DNA of 64,000 nucleotides from Streptomyces antibioticus (GTDB lineage Bacteria > Actinomycetota > Actinomycetes > Streptomycetales > Streptomycetaceae). Of the stretch, positions 31,759 to 41,611 are shown piece by piece (the stretch's first letter is position 1; each line of letters opens with the position of its first letter). The notes under the pieces are model-generated. The model searched no databases. It worked only from the letters and a program-made list of their open reading frames with translations, and was not told the origin of the DNA. A program made the position numbers and the translations under genes. The DNA is taken from positions 1,178,001-1,242,000 of the forward strand of contig NZ_KQ948422.1 of NCBI RefSeq assembly GCF_001514065.1, written 5' to 3'.

Positions 31759-33849
31759 GTGGGACGCAGTAATCGCAGACGCCCGACAGGTGCACGGCGG
31801 GCCACCTTCGCCGCCGTGGCCCTCATGCTGGGAGGCGGTGGCCTGGTGGCCGCGAACGTGTACGCCTCCGCGACCGAGGACACCTCCTCTCCGACGACCC
31901 TGTCGGCGGACGGTGGTTGGGGAGCGGGCACGATCGACTGCCCTGACGTGGGTGACGCGTTGACCAGCGTGCCCGACGGCGCGCGGGCGGACGTCGACAA
32001 GGAACTCGCCCAGCTGGACCAGCAGACGGCCCAGGCCTACCAGCAGTTGCAGGACCCGGCGCTGCAGAACCGTGAAGCCGCCGTGAGCCAGGTCGTGCAG
32101 CCGCTCTCGGAGAACCGGGCGGCGACGATCCAGCGCATCGCCGCGGCGCTCGAACGGACCGGTGAACGCCCCGAGGGCCTGGACCAGTTGGTCGCGTGCA
32201 CGCTCCGCGAGTCCGACGACCAGGCCGACGGGCAGGGCCAGGAGGGGCAGGGCGACCAGAACGGCCAGGACCAAGGTGGCCAGGACCAGGGTGGTCAACA
32301 GCAGGGTGGTCAACAGCAGGGCAACGGCGGTCAGTCCGGCAACGGCCCCGTCGCCGCCGACTACGCCGACATCACCACCGCGCCGCCCGCCGCACCGGCC
32401 CCGAACCCCGGCGCCGACGCCTCCAAGGGCAGCTTCGTCACCAGCTGCGGCGTGAACGCCAACGGCCTGTTCAACTCGGACAACGTGATCGTGGCCCCCG
32501 GCGTGTCCAACGGCGCCCACCACTTCCACGACTACGTCGGCAACCAGGCCAACAACGCCTTCGCCGACGACAACGAACTGGCCAACGGCGGCACCAGTTG
32601 CGTGGACCAGGGCGACAAGTCCTCGTACTACTGGCCCGTCGTACGCCTTCAGAACGGCACCCAGGAGCAGGACGCGGGCAGCCCCGGCGGCGGCATCGAG
32701 GGCAACGCGGGTGAGATCGTCACGCCCAAGGAGGTCACGCTCACCTTCGTCGGCAGCCCGAACAGCAAGGTCACGGCCATGCCCCGGCTGCTGCGCATCA
32801 TCACCGGCGACGCCAAGGCGTTCGTCAACGGCACCGCCAACGCCAACGCGTCCTGGAGCTGCACCGGCTTCGAGGACCGTCAGCTGAAGGACAAGTACCC
32901 GCTGTGCCCGCAGGGCAGCGACGTGGTCCGCACCTTCAAGTTCCAGAGCTGCTGGGACGGCCGCAACATCGACAGCGCCAACCATCGCACCCACGTGGCG
33001 TTCGCCCAGGCCGACGGCTCCTGCGCCAACGGCTTCAAGGCGATCCCGCAGCTCGTCCAGCGCATCGTCTACGACATCGACGCACCGAGCCTCCAGGACG
33101 GCGGCCGCACCACGCCGCTCTTCGCGGTGGACGCCTTCCCCGAGCAGCTGCACAAGCCCGTCACCGACCACGGCGACTTCATCAACATCTTCGACGAGGG
33201 TCTGATGAACGAGATGGTCGGCTGCATCAACGACGGCAAGCAGTGCGGCGCGGGCACCGGCGGCGGGGGCGGCGGCGACAACGGAGGCAACGGCAACGGG
33301 GGCAATGACAACGGCGGTAACGACAACGGCGGCAATGACAACGGCGGTAACGACAACGGCGGGGCTGGCAACGCCGGTAACGACAACGGGGGTGGCGACA
33401 ACGGGGGCAACGGCTCGGACGGTGGTGCCACGCAGGAGCCCGGTGGCGGTGGCGACAACACGACGGCCCCCGCACCCGGCTCCGGCGACAACGGCGGCTC
33501 CGGTGACAACGGCGGCTCCGGCGACGAGCCCCAGGAGCAGCCGACGCCGACCGCCGAGGAAAGCACCGCACCGGCCGCCGACGAGCCCCGGACGTACACC
33601 TCGCCCTCGGCCACGCAGCGGCCCGACACGCAGTCCCCGGCAGCCGAGGACGACACCGCAGGTGCCTCCGAGAGCAGCCCCTCGACCGGTGCCGTGGCGC
33701 AGCCTCCCCTCGGGGCTCAGACCGAGCCGCAGGGCGGCGGGGGCAGCCTCGCCGAGACCGGTACCCAGCTGTGGCCGGCCGCGGCGGGCGCGGTGCTCCT
33801 GATCGCCGGGTTCGTTCTGCTACGACGCACCAGGCGCCGTTACATGTGA
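31759..33849 (+). CDS. DUF1996 surface protein with LAETG sortase signal
   Basis: The 696-residue protein has a signal peptide ([24 protein letters not shown]), a helical region (about 50-155) and a Gln/Gly-rich linker. A DUF1996 domain (about 215-480, with [15 protein letters not shown] and [18 protein letters not shown]) follows. Next come a long Gly/Asn/Asp repeat and a Pro/Thr/Glu-rich stalk. The end is a cell-wall sorting signal: LAETG at residue 664, a hydrophobic helix and RRTRRRYM. LAxTG is the class E sortase motif of Streptomyces. DUF1996 proteins are secreted and of unknown activity. The GTG start has GCAGGAG upstream. The layout indicates a domain displayed on a flexible wall-linked stalk. 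Confidence 0.92.
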   Translation: MGRSNRRRPTGARRATFAAVALMLGGGGLVAANVYASATEDTSSPTTLSADGGWGAGTIDCPDVGDALTSVPDGARADVDKELAQLDQQTAQAYQQLQDPALQNREAAVSQVVQPLSENRAATIQRIAAALERTGERPEGLDQLVACTLRESDDQADGQGQEGQGDQNGQDQGGQDQGGQQQGGQQQGNGGQSGNGPVAADYADITTAPPAAPAPNPGADASKGSFVTSCGVNANGLFNSDNVIVAPGVSNGAHHFHDYVGNQANNAFADDNELANGGTSCVDQGDKSSYYWPVVRLQNGTQEQDAGSPGGGIEGNAGEIVTPKEVTLTFVGSPNSKVTAMPRLLRIITGDAKAFVNGTANANASWSCTGFEDRQLKDKYPLCPQGSDVVRTFKFQSCWDGRNIDSANHRTHVAFAQADGSCANGFKAIPQLVQRIVYDIDAPSLQDGGRTTPLFAVDAFPEQLHKPVTDHGDFINIFDEGLMNEMVGCINDGKQCGAGTGGGGGGDNGGNGNGGNDNGGNDNGGNDNGGNDNGGAGNAGNDNGGGDNGGNGSDGGATQEPGGGGDNTTAPAPGSGDNGGSGDNGGSGDEPQEQPTPTAEESTAPAADEPRTYTSPSATQRPDTQSPAAEDDTAGASESSPSTGAVAQPPLGAQTEPQGGGGSLAETGTQLWPAAAGAVLLIAGFVLLRRTRRRYM
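33271..33420 (+). repeat. Coding tandem repeat (Gly-Gly-Asn-Asp-Asn units)
   Basis: About 150 bases of imperfect 15-18-bp units based on GGCGGTAACGACAAC encode the GGNDN repeats of the DUF1996 stalk. The number of units probably varies between strains. A second short repeat in the same gene (near 32270-32330) encodes Gly/Gln units. Confidence 0.85.
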
Positions 33850-33910
33850 GCCCACCCCGCGCCGATATGCGGAGTGCGGGCGAACCTCGGGACGTGTCAG
33901 GGTCGCTGCC

Positions 33911-34399
33911 GTGACCTTGATGACCGTCCTCGTCGACTTCGCCCGCACCGGCCGGATCGGGCCTCTGGAGTGCGGAATGCCCCTGGCCGAGGCCGAGGAA
34001 CTCCTCGGCCCGGGGCGCCCGCACCCCGCCATCCGCCTGATGGGTCCCGACATCGACGGCTACCCGTACGCCTGGGGCGGGTTGAAGCTGACCGTCACTC
34101 GCCGGATGGTGAGCGGCCTCGCGATCCACCTTTGGGGCTCGACCGCGCATCTGCCCCCCCTGGTGCTGCCCGACTCGGAGTCCTACGACCCCACCGTGGA
34201 CCGCGAGCAGTTCGTGACGGCGCTGGACAGCGCGGGTTGTGCGCACTACGTCAACGACCGTCTCACGTTCGGCAGGCAGTCCAGCATCGTCACGCGCCCC
34301 GGCGACGTGTGCGCGGTTTTCGGCCTCCCGGGCCGGGACGACCAGGTGCCGCACCGCGACCGCCACTACCTCCATGTGATGCACAAGCGCACGGACTGA
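33911..34399 (+). CDS. Hypothetical protein, no family recognised
   Basis: The 162-residue product is a compact soluble protein without signal or membrane helices. Its features are an N-terminal helix, GPLECGMPLAEAEELLGPGR (a motif seen in small Streptomyces proteins that may be toxin-immunity-like), a WGGLKLTVTRRMVSGLAIHLWG strand pair, and a Tyr/His-rich end (HYLHVMH). I do not recognise a family with known function. The start may be GTG 33911 or ATG 33920, which removes three residues. It lies between the DUF1996 gene and the damage-type promoter of the next operon. Confidence 0.65.
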   Translation: MTLMTVLVDFARTGRIGPLECGMPLAEAEELLGPGRPHPAIRLMGPDIDGYPYAWGGLKLTVTRRMVSGLAIHLWGSTAHLPPLVLPDSESYDPTVDREQFVTALDSAGCAHYVNDRLTFGRQSSIVTRPGDVCAVFGLPGRDDQVPHRDRHYLHVMHKRTD

Positions 34400-34482
34400 C
34401 CGCGACCGGGGCACCCACCGCGGGTTCCCGTCCGCCTCCCCGCTGCACCCGTCGAGGCCTTGTCCACGACCTGCGGGACCGA

Positions 34483-34505
34483 TTGTCAGTGATCGCCGCT
34501 AACGT
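34483..34505 (+). promoter_or_regulatory. RecA-independent DNA-damage promoter (PafBC type) of the MoxR operon
   Basis: TTGTCAGTG (34483-34491), exactly eight bases, then TAACGT (34500-34505) match the mycobacterial RecA-NDp consensus tTGTCRGTG-N8-TAnnnT at every defined position. In mycobacteria this promoter class is activated by the WYL-domain regulator PafBC after DNA damage. The first gene of the operon starts about 85 bp downstream. Confidence 0.8.
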
Positions 34506-34590
34506 TCCTCGCATCGTCGCACTGGCGCCGGGATGTCCCCGGCTGAACTGTGCTTTCTTCTTGCTGCGCTGATGCGGAAGGCGGGGACTC

Positions 34591-35457
34591 GTGGGTTGGC
34601 TCTCGGCGGGTGACGGGTATGAAGTCGCCCTGGTGGACGGGCGGGTGGCGGCGCGTGCCACCTCGGGCCGGGCGGCGGGGCGGCAGTTGAAGTCGCTGCC
34701 GCGCGCGCTGCGGGACCACCCGGAGGTGGACCGGCTGCGGCGGTTCGCCGAATGGCTGGATCGGCACGCCACGGCCTGTGTCGCGCAGGTCGACTCCTGG
34801 ATGGTGTCGTCGCTGCCCGTGCCCACCGGCCTGCTGGCCCGGGTGTGGCCGGACGAGGCCTGGCAGTCGGCGCTGCGCGACATCGCGGTGGTGGGCGACG
34901 ACCCGGACGAGGTCGGGTTCCTGCGAGGGGCCACCGAGGACGGCGAACTGCGCGTGGTGAACCTGGACGGCGAGACGGTACGGCTGTCGCCGCGCACGGT
35001 CACGCTGCCGCACCCGGTGCTGCTGCCGGACCTGGAGGACATCCGGGAGTTCGCGGCGGAGCTGGGCATCGTGCAGCGGGTCGAGCAGATCCACCGGGCG
35101 ACCTGGCAGCGGCCCGAGGACCTCGATACGAAGGCCACCGAGATACGCGAGTTCACCGGCGGCTCCTTCCGCTCCCGCTTCGCCCTCGCCGCGCGTGCGA
35201 GTTCGCTCGGCTACCGGGTCTCCGGGGGCTACTCCACGGCCCGGGTGCGGGACGGCGGGCGGACCGTCGAGGCCGCGGTGTGGATCGGGGAGCCGTACTG
35301 GGAGGACACGGTGGAGACCGGAGCCCTGACCTGGCAGGACCAGGACGGGCGGGCCCTGCCGCTGCGGGAGGTCGGGCCGGTGGCCTGGTCCGAGGGGATG
35401 CGGATGGCCGCGGCGCTGTACGCCGGGCGCGTGATCGAGGAGGGCAAGAGCGCATGA
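34591..35457 (+). CDS. DUF4132 domain protein, first gene of the MoxR operon
   Basis: The 288-residue protein shows the DUF4132 C-terminal pattern: LPDLEDIREFAAELGIVQRVEQIHRATW, then FTGGSFRSRFALAARASSLGYRVSGGY, and a final region with WIGEPYWED. In E. coli a DUF4132 protein (YehI) is encoded next to the yehLMPQ genes, whose products match the later genes here. This version is much shorter than YehI (about 1200 residues), consisting mostly of the core. The GTG start has GCGGGGAC upstream and the stop overlaps the next ATG by 4 bp. The role is unknown; position suggests a component or partner of the AAA/vWA machine. Confidence 0.75.
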   Translation: MGWLSAGDGYEVALVDGRVAARATSGRAAGRQLKSLPRALRDHPEVDRLRRFAEWLDRHATACVAQVDSWMVSSLPVPTGLLARVWPDEAWQSALRDIAVVGDDPDEVGFLRGATEDGELRVVNLDGETVRLSPRTVTLPHPVLLPDLEDIREFAAELGIVQRVEQIHRATWQRPEDLDTKATEIREFTGGSFRSRFALAARASSLGYRVSGGYSTARVRDGGRTVEAAVWIGEPYWEDTVETGALTWQDQDGRALPLREVGPVAWSEGMRMAAALYAGRVIEEGKSA

Positions 35458-38400
35458 GCGGGGGGACGCAGGTGTCGTACGAGGAACTGCTGGCGGCGGG
35501 CGCGGTGTTGCCGTCCGACGTCGAGGGGGCGGGCGAGCGGGCGGTGCCGCTGACGGCGCGCACCTACCGCCACCCGGGTCTGGACGACCGTGTGGTGGTG
35601 CGGCTGGTCGCCGGTGAGCTGGGCGCGGCCGAGGATCTGGCCACCGGATTCCTCGGCATGGAGCAGGACGCGGAGCCGGCCGTCGTGGGCCTGGGGCTGC
35701 GGCAGTCGCTGGGCTTCCCGGAGTGGGTGCTGGTGCACCACCCCGAGGACGGCCACCACGCGCTCGGTGTCGTGCCGGACCTGGAGCGGGCGGCCCGGCA
35801 GGCGAAGTCCCGGCCGAAGGCGGCGCTGGACGCCTATCTGGAACTCGGCGGGCGGCTGGCGGCCTCGGTGCCGCACTTCCTGCCGACGTTCTACGAGCAG
35901 GCAGGGCGGGTGTTCCTCGCCGAGGAGAACGCCACCTACGCCGCGCAGTTGTTCACCCGCGCCCGCAAGGCCGAGGCGGAGCACGGGCTGACGGTCGAGG
36001 AGGAGCGCCTCGACGCGGTGTTCCTGGAGTTCGCCCTGGCCGGTGCGCTGCCGGTCAAGGTGCTGTCCGCGTACGGCAAGGAGCTGGCCGCGCGGGTGTC
36101 GGCACAGGAGGCGCTGCGCCGCTTCACCCGGCTGTGTCTGCGCCGGACCGCGGGCGGTCTTCCGCCGTCCGCGCAGATGGCCACCGACCTGCGCAGGCTG
36201 GCGCGGGCAGCCGGGCAGGACACCGACCGTGCCGAGCAGGACTATCTGGCCGAGCTGCTGGAGCTTCCGGCGACGCTGCGGGCCGCGGCCGGCTGGTGGA
36301 AGGGCCACCGGGCCGCCCTGGTGGCGCTGGCCGAGCGTGAACGGCGGGTGCGGGGCGCCCTGTTGGACATGCTGCCCGCCGGTTCCGACGACGACCTGCC
36401 CGCGATGTGGCTGGAGGTGCTGGAGGCCTCGGGCGCCGCCGCCGGGCTGTGGGACGGCTCCCTGCCCGCCGAGGAACGGCCGAGTGACGGTACGGCGGGC
36501 TGGCTGGAGCGCTTCCTGACGTTCCGGGAGCGGGCCCGGTCCTGGCGCGGTTCCACCCGGATGCCGGAGCTGTACCCGCTGGTGGAGCGGGCGGCGGACC
36601 GGCTGCGTACCGAACTCGCCACGTCCGGGCGGGCGGTGAAGGTGCAGCACGACATCGACCTGATCGACCTGCTGCTGTCCCTGGACGTGCCGGTGGCCGC
36701 GCCGGGCAAGGACGAGCACCTGCCCCTGCAGAGCTGGGCCATGGGCGAGGGACAGCGGGACCTGGTGCTCCTGGGCGCCGACTCCCGGTTCCGGGACGCC
36801 TTCCTGCGGGGCGCGGACCAGTTCCACAACCACGACCAGGCGCACCGCGCGATCCGTCTGCTGGCCGACTCCCCCGGCGGCCGGCCCTGGCTGGCGGAGT
36901 GGGTGAGTTCGGTCGTCCGGCGCTTCAGCGCGGTCGGTCTGCCCGGTCTGCCGAACGCGCTGACCCGGCTGGGCTGGCTGCCCGCCGAGGCGCTGGCCCT
37001 CGCGGAGGACGACGTCCGCGCGGCGGTCGGCACCGACCTCGCACCGGTGCTGGCGCGCACCCTGCGCGCCGGGATCTTCGACGAACTCGGCTGGCCCGCC
37101 TGGGAGGAGGCGACCGCCGCCCTCGTGCCCAAGGACCGGGTGGAGGACGTCGTCGTCGCCGACGCCTGGCCCCACCTCGTCGTCGGGGGCAAGGCCCAGG
37201 CCCGCGTCATCGGCGTCGACGGCACGCTGCTCACCCACGACCTGCGGCTGCCGGCGAACGACGTGTCGGGCGACCCGGGCTTCCACCACGTCGACGGTGA
37301 ACTCCTCGTCTACTGGAACTCCCGCAAGGACGGCCTGCGCGGCTACTGGCACTCCCGTGCCGACCGCGTCGAGTCCCTCAAGGGCCCGCACGGCACGCGG
37401 GGCACCGAGATGGACTGGTACCGGGGCAACTTCCCGATCACGCTGCCCCTGCCGGACGGCGGCCGGACCACCGGTCGCGGCGTCCTGCACACCGGGGACA
37501 CCACCCTGCCCGAGGAACGGCCGCTGCTTTTCGACGGCTCCTCCTACTGGGTGTGGCACGCGGACTCCGAGGACCGCGAGGCGCACGGCTGGTACGAGTA
37601 CGACCCGGCCACCAACGAGCGTGGGCGCATGAGCAAGCCCGCGTTCCTGGCCGGCGCCCTGCGCGAAGCGCCCGAGGGCAGTGAGTACGCGGGCGGACGA
37701 CTCCGGCCTTCCCTCACCGCCGGCACCACCCCGGCCTGTGTGCCGGTGGACGGACTGACGGGCCTGCGGCTGGTGAAGCTGCCCGACGGCTCCCATCGCG
37801 CCGAGGACCTCGCCGGACGCACCGTCACCGTGCCCGCGCAGGCGGGCCGTCCGACCGCACTCGTGACGTTCCCCGGCGCCGAGCGGCCCAGTGCCGTGGT
37901 GCGCAACAACTGGCAGCTCGAAGTGGTCGACGCCGAGGGCGTCACCACCGCCTGGGGCAAGACCGACCGCACCCCCGGGGTCTTCGGCGAGGGCACGTTG
38001 CTGCTGCCGCCCGTGCAGTACTGGGACTGTCTGACGCCGCGTGACCCGGAGGGCTCGAAGGCCCTGCGGGGCATCGACCGGGACACGGCCGCCGCGCTGC
38101 TGGCCGCCGCGACGAGCGAGACCGAGGAGGCGCTGCCCGACGCGATCCGTGCCCTGCTGCCGGTCACCGACGAGGCGCTCGTGAAGGGCATCGCCGGTGT
38201 CGCCCGCTATGCCGCGGCGCAGCAGGCCGTGCTGGACGCGGCGGCGACCCGGCTCACCCGCGCCCTCGAAGGCGGCCTGGAGGACGAGGGGCCGGCCGGA
38301 CCGCCGGACCGGCTGCTGACGGACGCGATGAACGGCCTCGGGGTGTCCCGCCGGTACTGGTGGCACCGCGACGACGAGGCCGACACCGTCTTCCGTGCCC

Positions 38401-40361
38401 TGCGCGTCCTGGCCCGGGCCACCGGGCTCGCCGACACCGCCCTCCCCGACCGTCCCGACGTACAGCTGCACCTGGACGGCCACGCCCTGCCGAGCGGCGA
38501 CCCGGACCTGGAGACCCTCCTCGACCGGGCCACCGCCCTCGCCTACCGGGCGGCCTCCGGCACCACCGCCGAGGAACACCGCGAGGTACTGCGCACGCTG
38601 CTGGGCGAGTTCGACCGGCTCGGGCTGGTGCCGGCCGCGTCCGCGCACTGGCGCAAGGTGGGCCTGCACCTGGAGGCGGCCCCGCTGCGCACCCCGGGCG
38701 GCGACTGGCGCGAGGGCGTGTGGAACGGCGTGCTCCCGCTGGCCGACGGCGCCTTTGTCGCCGTGACGGGACGCCGGGCGCTCGACGACGACGGCTGCAC
38801 CTTCACGGGCTACTTCCACGACCCGGCCGGACGCTTCGAGACACCGCGGCCCTACAAGGCGGTGTCGTCGGAGCCGCTGGGCGAGGAGACGGCCGTGGGA
38901 CGCGTCGGCGCCTTCCTCGCGGAGCTGGCGCAGCGCGGTCCGGCGCCCTGGTTCCCGGAGGCCGCCGAGGAGTTCGCGCGGCTGACCGGCGTGACCGACA
39001 CCATGGCCCGGCTGATCGTGGCCGGCCTGCCGGGGATCGACGTCTACGAGCGGAGTTTCCTGAGCGCCGAAGCGCGCACCCTCATCGGGGTGAAGGTCGC
39101 CCCGGCCGCGGTGGCCAAGGACGAACTGAGTGGCGTCGACGGTGCCGTACGGGCCGCCGTCGTGGGCGCGTTGCTGCCCGCCGAACCCGCCCGCCTGTGG
39201 ACCGAGGGGCCGGACGTGGCCGCTGCCGCCGCCGTGTGGAACGCCAAGGTGGGCAAGCGGGTCGCCGTCCCCGAGGCGCTGCTCAGTGACGCCGTCCGCG
39301 CCTTCCGGCACTCGACCTGGCCGGTGCGGGAAACATTGCCCGCGCTGCTCGACCCGGCCCGTTCCTCCCAGCTGAGCCGGGACCTGGAGTGGGCGGTCAG
39401 CGGCGACCGCGTCCGGCCCGTCGGCAACGACACGGACGGCTTCACGGCGGGGACCCTGACCGGCTCGGTCGGCCTCGTCGCCTGGCTCGCCCACCGGCTG
39501 CCCGCCGGCGACCCGGTCCGCGCCGCCCTGCCACCGGCCCTCACCGCGGTGCGGGAACGGCTGGCCCACCCCGGGCTCATGCTCGACCTGGGGCGCTACA
39601 TCAGCCTCCCGGACTTCCGGAAGACCGCCGGCGCCCCCACCGAGATCGGCCAGGGCTTCGAGCGGTACGGCGCCGTCGTCCTCTCCACCCACGACGACCA
39701 GCCCGCCCCGGGCCTGCGGGTCGCCCTGCTCGACGAGGCCGGACAGGACCCCTACCTGCCCGCGGTCCGCGTCGACGACCAGCGGCCCTACGCCGCCGAA
39801 ACGGCGCTGCGCCTCGTCCGCGACCAGCGGTTCGCGGCCCTGCTCGCCGACCCGGGCGAGCCGATCGCGGGCGACCGGGACAAGGACGGCACCTGGTGGC
39901 CGCAGGACCCGAGCCGCTCGGTCCCCGACCTGGTCACGGACGCCGCCAAGGAGTACGGCCTGGGCGAGGACGCCGCCACGCTCTATCTGATACTGCTCGC
40001 GATGCCCGACCCGACCGACCGCATGACGGCCCGGTGGACGGGCTGGAAGCCGGCCCGGCTCAAGGCCGCCCGCGCCGAACTCGCCGCCGGCGACCTCGTG
40101 GTCGAGGCCACCCGGACCCGCGCCGGACGCTCGCTGTTCCTGCCCGGCGGCTGGGTCGAGCAGTCCGCGCCGCGCGTTCCGCTGGAGCGCTGGAAGCTGC
40201 CGCTGTTCGGCGAAGTCACCGCCGAACACGTGCCGTTCGGCGTGATCGTGCCGCTCGAACCGGCCGCCGAGCTCTACCGCCGGGCGTGGCAGCGCGTCCA
40301 GGAAGGTGACGCTCCCCGGTTCGAGGAGCTGAAGAAGGCGCGGCGGGGACGCCGCCGCTGA
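35454..40361 (+). CDS. Giant protein of the MoxR-vWA operon, family not recognised
   Basis: The 1635-residue protein has no signal peptide or membrane helices and is mostly alternating helical and beta segments. I find no catalytic motif. Residues of about 115-330 look like a helical repeat (RAARQAKSRPKAALDAYLELGGRLAA, then AAQLFTRARKAEAEHGLTVEEERL). The middle has WxxG-type beta repeats (YWNSRKDGLRGYWHS, SSYWVWHADSEDREAHGWYEYD) suggesting a propeller. The last 110 residues may hold a winged helix (GWKPARLKAARAELAAGDLVVEATRTRAGRSLFLPGGW). It is translationally coupled to the DUF4132 gene (ATGA). A scaffold or substrate-recognition role for the MoxR/vWA pair is inference only. Confidence 0.8.
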   Translation: MSGGTQVSYEELLAAGAVLPSDVEGAGERAVPLTARTYRHPGLDDRVVVRLVAGELGAAEDLATGFLGMEQDAEPAVVGLGLRQSLGFPEWVLVHHPEDGHHALGVVPDLERAARQAKSRPKAALDAYLELGGRLAASVPHFLPTFYEQAGRVFLAEENATYAAQLFTRARKAEAEHGLTVEEERLDAVFLEFALAGALPVKVLSAYGKELAARVSAQEALRRFTRLCLRRTAGGLPPSAQMATDLRRLARAAGQDTDRAEQDYLAELLELPATLRAAAGWWKGHRAALVALAERERRVRGALLDMLPAGSDDDLPAMWLEVLEASGAAAGLWDGSLPAEERPSDGTAGWLERFLTFRERARSWRGSTRMPELYPLVERAADRLRTELATSGRAVKVQHDIDLIDLLLSLDVPVAAPGKDEHLPLQSWAMGEGQRDLVLLGADSRFRDAFLRGADQFHNHDQAHRAIRLLADSPGGRPWLAEWVSSVVRRFSAVGLPGLPNALTRLGWLPAEALALAEDDVRAAVGTDLAPVLARTLRAGIFDELGWPAWEEATAALVPKDRVEDVVVADAWPHLVVGGKAQARVIGVDGTLLTHDLRLPANDVSGDPGFHHVDGELLVYWNSRKDGLRGYWHSRADRVESLKGPHGTRGTEMDWYRGNFPITLPLPDGGRTTGRGVLHTGDTTLPEERPLLFDGSSYWVWHADSEDREAHGWYEYDPATNERGRMSKPAFLAGALREAPEGSEYAGGRLRPSLTAGTTPACVPVDGLTGLRLVKLPDGSHRAEDLAGRTVTVPAQAGRPTALVTFPGAERPSAVVRNNWQLEVVDAEGVTTAWGKTDRTPGVFGEGTLLLPPVQYWDCLTPRDPEGSKALRGIDRDTAAALLAAATSETEEALPDAIRALLPVTDEALVKGIAGVARYAAAQQAVLDAAATRLTRALEGGLEDEGPAGPPDRLLTDAMNGLGVSRRYWWHRDDEADTVFRALRVLARATGLADTALPDRPDVQLHLDGHALPSGDPDLETLLDRATALAYRAASGTTAEEHREVLRTLLGEFDRLGLVPAASAHWRKVGLHLEAAPLRTPGGDWREGVWNGVLPLADGAFVAVTGRRALDDDGCTFTGYFHDPAGRFETPRPYKAVSSEPLGEETAVGRVGAFLAELAQRGPAPWFPEAAEEFARLTGVTDTMARLIVAGLPGIDVYERSFLSAEARTLIGVKVAPAAVAKDELSGVDGAVRAAVVGALLPAEPARLWTEGPDVAAAAAVWNAKVGKRVAVPEALLSDAVRAFRHSTWPVRETLPALLDPARSSQLSRDLEWAVSGDRVRPVGNDTDGFTAGTLTGSVGLVAWLAHRLPAGDPVRAALPPALTAVRERLAHPGLMLDLGRYISLPDFRKTAGAPTEIGQGFERYGAVVLSTHDDQPAPGLRVALLDEAGQDPYLPAVRVDDQRPYAAETALRLVRDQRFAALLADPGEPIAGDRDKDGTWWPQDPSRSVPDLVTDAAKEYGLGEDAATLYLILLAMPDPTDRMTARWTGWKPARLKAARAELAAGDLVVEATRTRAGRSLFLPGGWVEQSAPRVPLERWKLPLFGEVTAEHVPFGVIVPLEPAAELYRRAWQRVQEGDAPRFEELKKARRGRRR

Positions 40362-40377
40362 CGCGCCGCAGCAGTCC

Positions 40378-40403
40378 GGGGCGCCGCTCACCGGCGGCGC
40401 CCC
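40378..40403 (+). terminator. Strong hairpin inside the MoxR operon
   Basis: GGGGCGCCG (40378-40386) and CGGCGCCCC (40395-40403) form a perfect 9-bp GC stem with an 8-base loop. It lies in the 89-bp gap between the giant gene and the MoxR gene, the only non-overlapping junction of the operon. With no U tract it may be a partial terminator or an mRNA-stability element that sets subunit ratios. Confidence 0.5.
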
Positions 40404-40450
40404 GTTCCCCCCGCACCCCCGCAGACCCGACCTCCCGAGCAAGGACCTCC

Positions 40451-41611
40451 ATGACCCTGACCGACACGGCGACGGGCATCCCGCCCCGGCAGACCCTGCC
40501 CGCCGAAGAACGCTTCGCCACCGAACTCGCCTTCCTCGCCGCCCACGACGACGGCCCCCGTCCGCCCGGCTGGCTGCTGACGCCCCGCGCGGTGATCACC
40601 TTCGTGTGCGGCAGCGGCGGCGAGACCCTCAAACTGCCCGAGGCCCACCCGGGGCTGCCGGACGAACTGGTCATCACCCCCAAGTTCGTCGGCGAACGCG
40701 CCCTGGTGGAGCGGTGCGTGGTCACCCTCGCCGGAGAGCGCGGGCTGCTCCTCGTCGGCGAGCCCGGCACCGCCAAGTCGATGCTGTCCGAGCTGCTGTC
40801 GGCCGCCGTCAGCGGCACCAGCGCGCTGACCGTGCAGGGCACCGCGGGCACCACCGAGGACGCCCTGCGCTACGGCTGGAACTACGCCCTCCTCCTCGCC
40901 CAGGGCCCGACCCCGCAGGCGCTCGTGGACTCGCCGGTGCTGGCCGCGATGCGCGCCGGGCGGGTGGCCCGGGTCGAGGAGATCACCCGCTGTCTGCCCG
41001 AGGTGCAGGACGCGCTGGTGTCGATCCTGTCCGACCGGCGGATGAGCGTGCCCGAGCTGTCCGGCACGGAGGACGCCCAGGTCGCCGCCGCGCCCGGGTT
41101 CACCGTGATCGCCACCGCCAACCTCCGCGACCGCGGGGTGTCGGAGATGTCCGCCGCCCTCAAGCGCCGCTTCAACTTCGAGACCGTGCACCCGATCGCC
41201 GACGTCGAGGCCGAGACGGCCCTGGTCAAGCGGCAGGCCACGGCGGCCGTCGAGCGGGCGGGCGCGGCCTTCGGTGTCGACGACGCGGTGCTCGACGTCC
41301 TGGTCACGGTCTTCCGCGACCTGCGGGCCGGCCGCTCGGCCGAGGGCTGGGACGTGGAACGCCCCGGCACGGTGATGTCCACGGCAGAAGCGGTGCAGGT
41401 CGCCGCCTCCCTGGGGGTGGCCGCCGCCTATCTGCCCGGCGGTGACTCCCTCGACCTGGTCCCCGGCCATCTGCTGGGCGTGGTCCGCAAGGACGACCCG
41501 GCCGACCACGCGCGACTGCTCGGCTACTGGGACGGCCCGGTGCGCCGCCGCGCCGAGGAAGGCTCGGCGACCTGGCGTCGCCTCTGGGACCTGCGGGAGA
41601 ACCTTCGGTGA
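40451..41611 (+). CDS. MoxR-type AAA+ ATPase (YehL-like)
   Basis: The 386-residue ATPase has Walker A GEPGTAKS (103-110), a Walker B region reading VARVEEITRCLPEVQDALVS in which the usual DE is EE, sensor 1 in VIATANLRDRG, and an arginine-finger segment SAALKRRFNFE. MoxR ATPases remodel or insert cofactors into protein partners, usually together with a vWA protein; the latter is encoded by the next gene. Length matches E. coli YehL. GCAAGGAC precedes the ATG, and its stop overlaps the next GTG. Expected to be a cytoplasmic hexamer. Confidence 0.9.
   Translation: MTLTDTATGIPPRQTLPAEERFATELAFLAAHDDGPRPPGWLLTPRAVITFVCGSGGETLKLPEAHPGLPDELVITPKFVGERALVERCVVTLAGERGLLLVGEPGTAKSMLSELLSAAVSGTSALTVQGTAGTTEDALRYGWNYALLLAQGPTPQALVDSPVLAAMRAGRVARVEEITRCLPEVQDALVSILSDRRMSVPELSGTEDAQVAAAPGFTVIATANLRDRGVSEMSAALKRRFNFETVHPIADVEAETALVKRQATAAVERAGAAFGVDDAVLDVLVTVFRDLRAGRSAEGWDVERPGTVMSTAEAVQVAASLGVAAAYLPGGDSLDLVPGHLLGVVRKDDPADHARLLGYWDGPVRRRAEEGSATWRRLWDLRENLR

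Noticed and set aside
33271-33420. Direct repeats suggesting a CRISPR-like array
   Set aside because: The units are contiguous, in frame and encode Gly/Asn/Asp repeats of the DUF1996 stalk; there are no unique spacers.
35229-40442. A 1737-codon open frame antisense to the giant gene of the MoxR operon
   Set aside because: It is the GC-rich shadow of the real gene: composition is Gly/Arg/Val/Gln-rich low complexity, it has no family motif, and the plus-strand gene has coupled start and stop signals.
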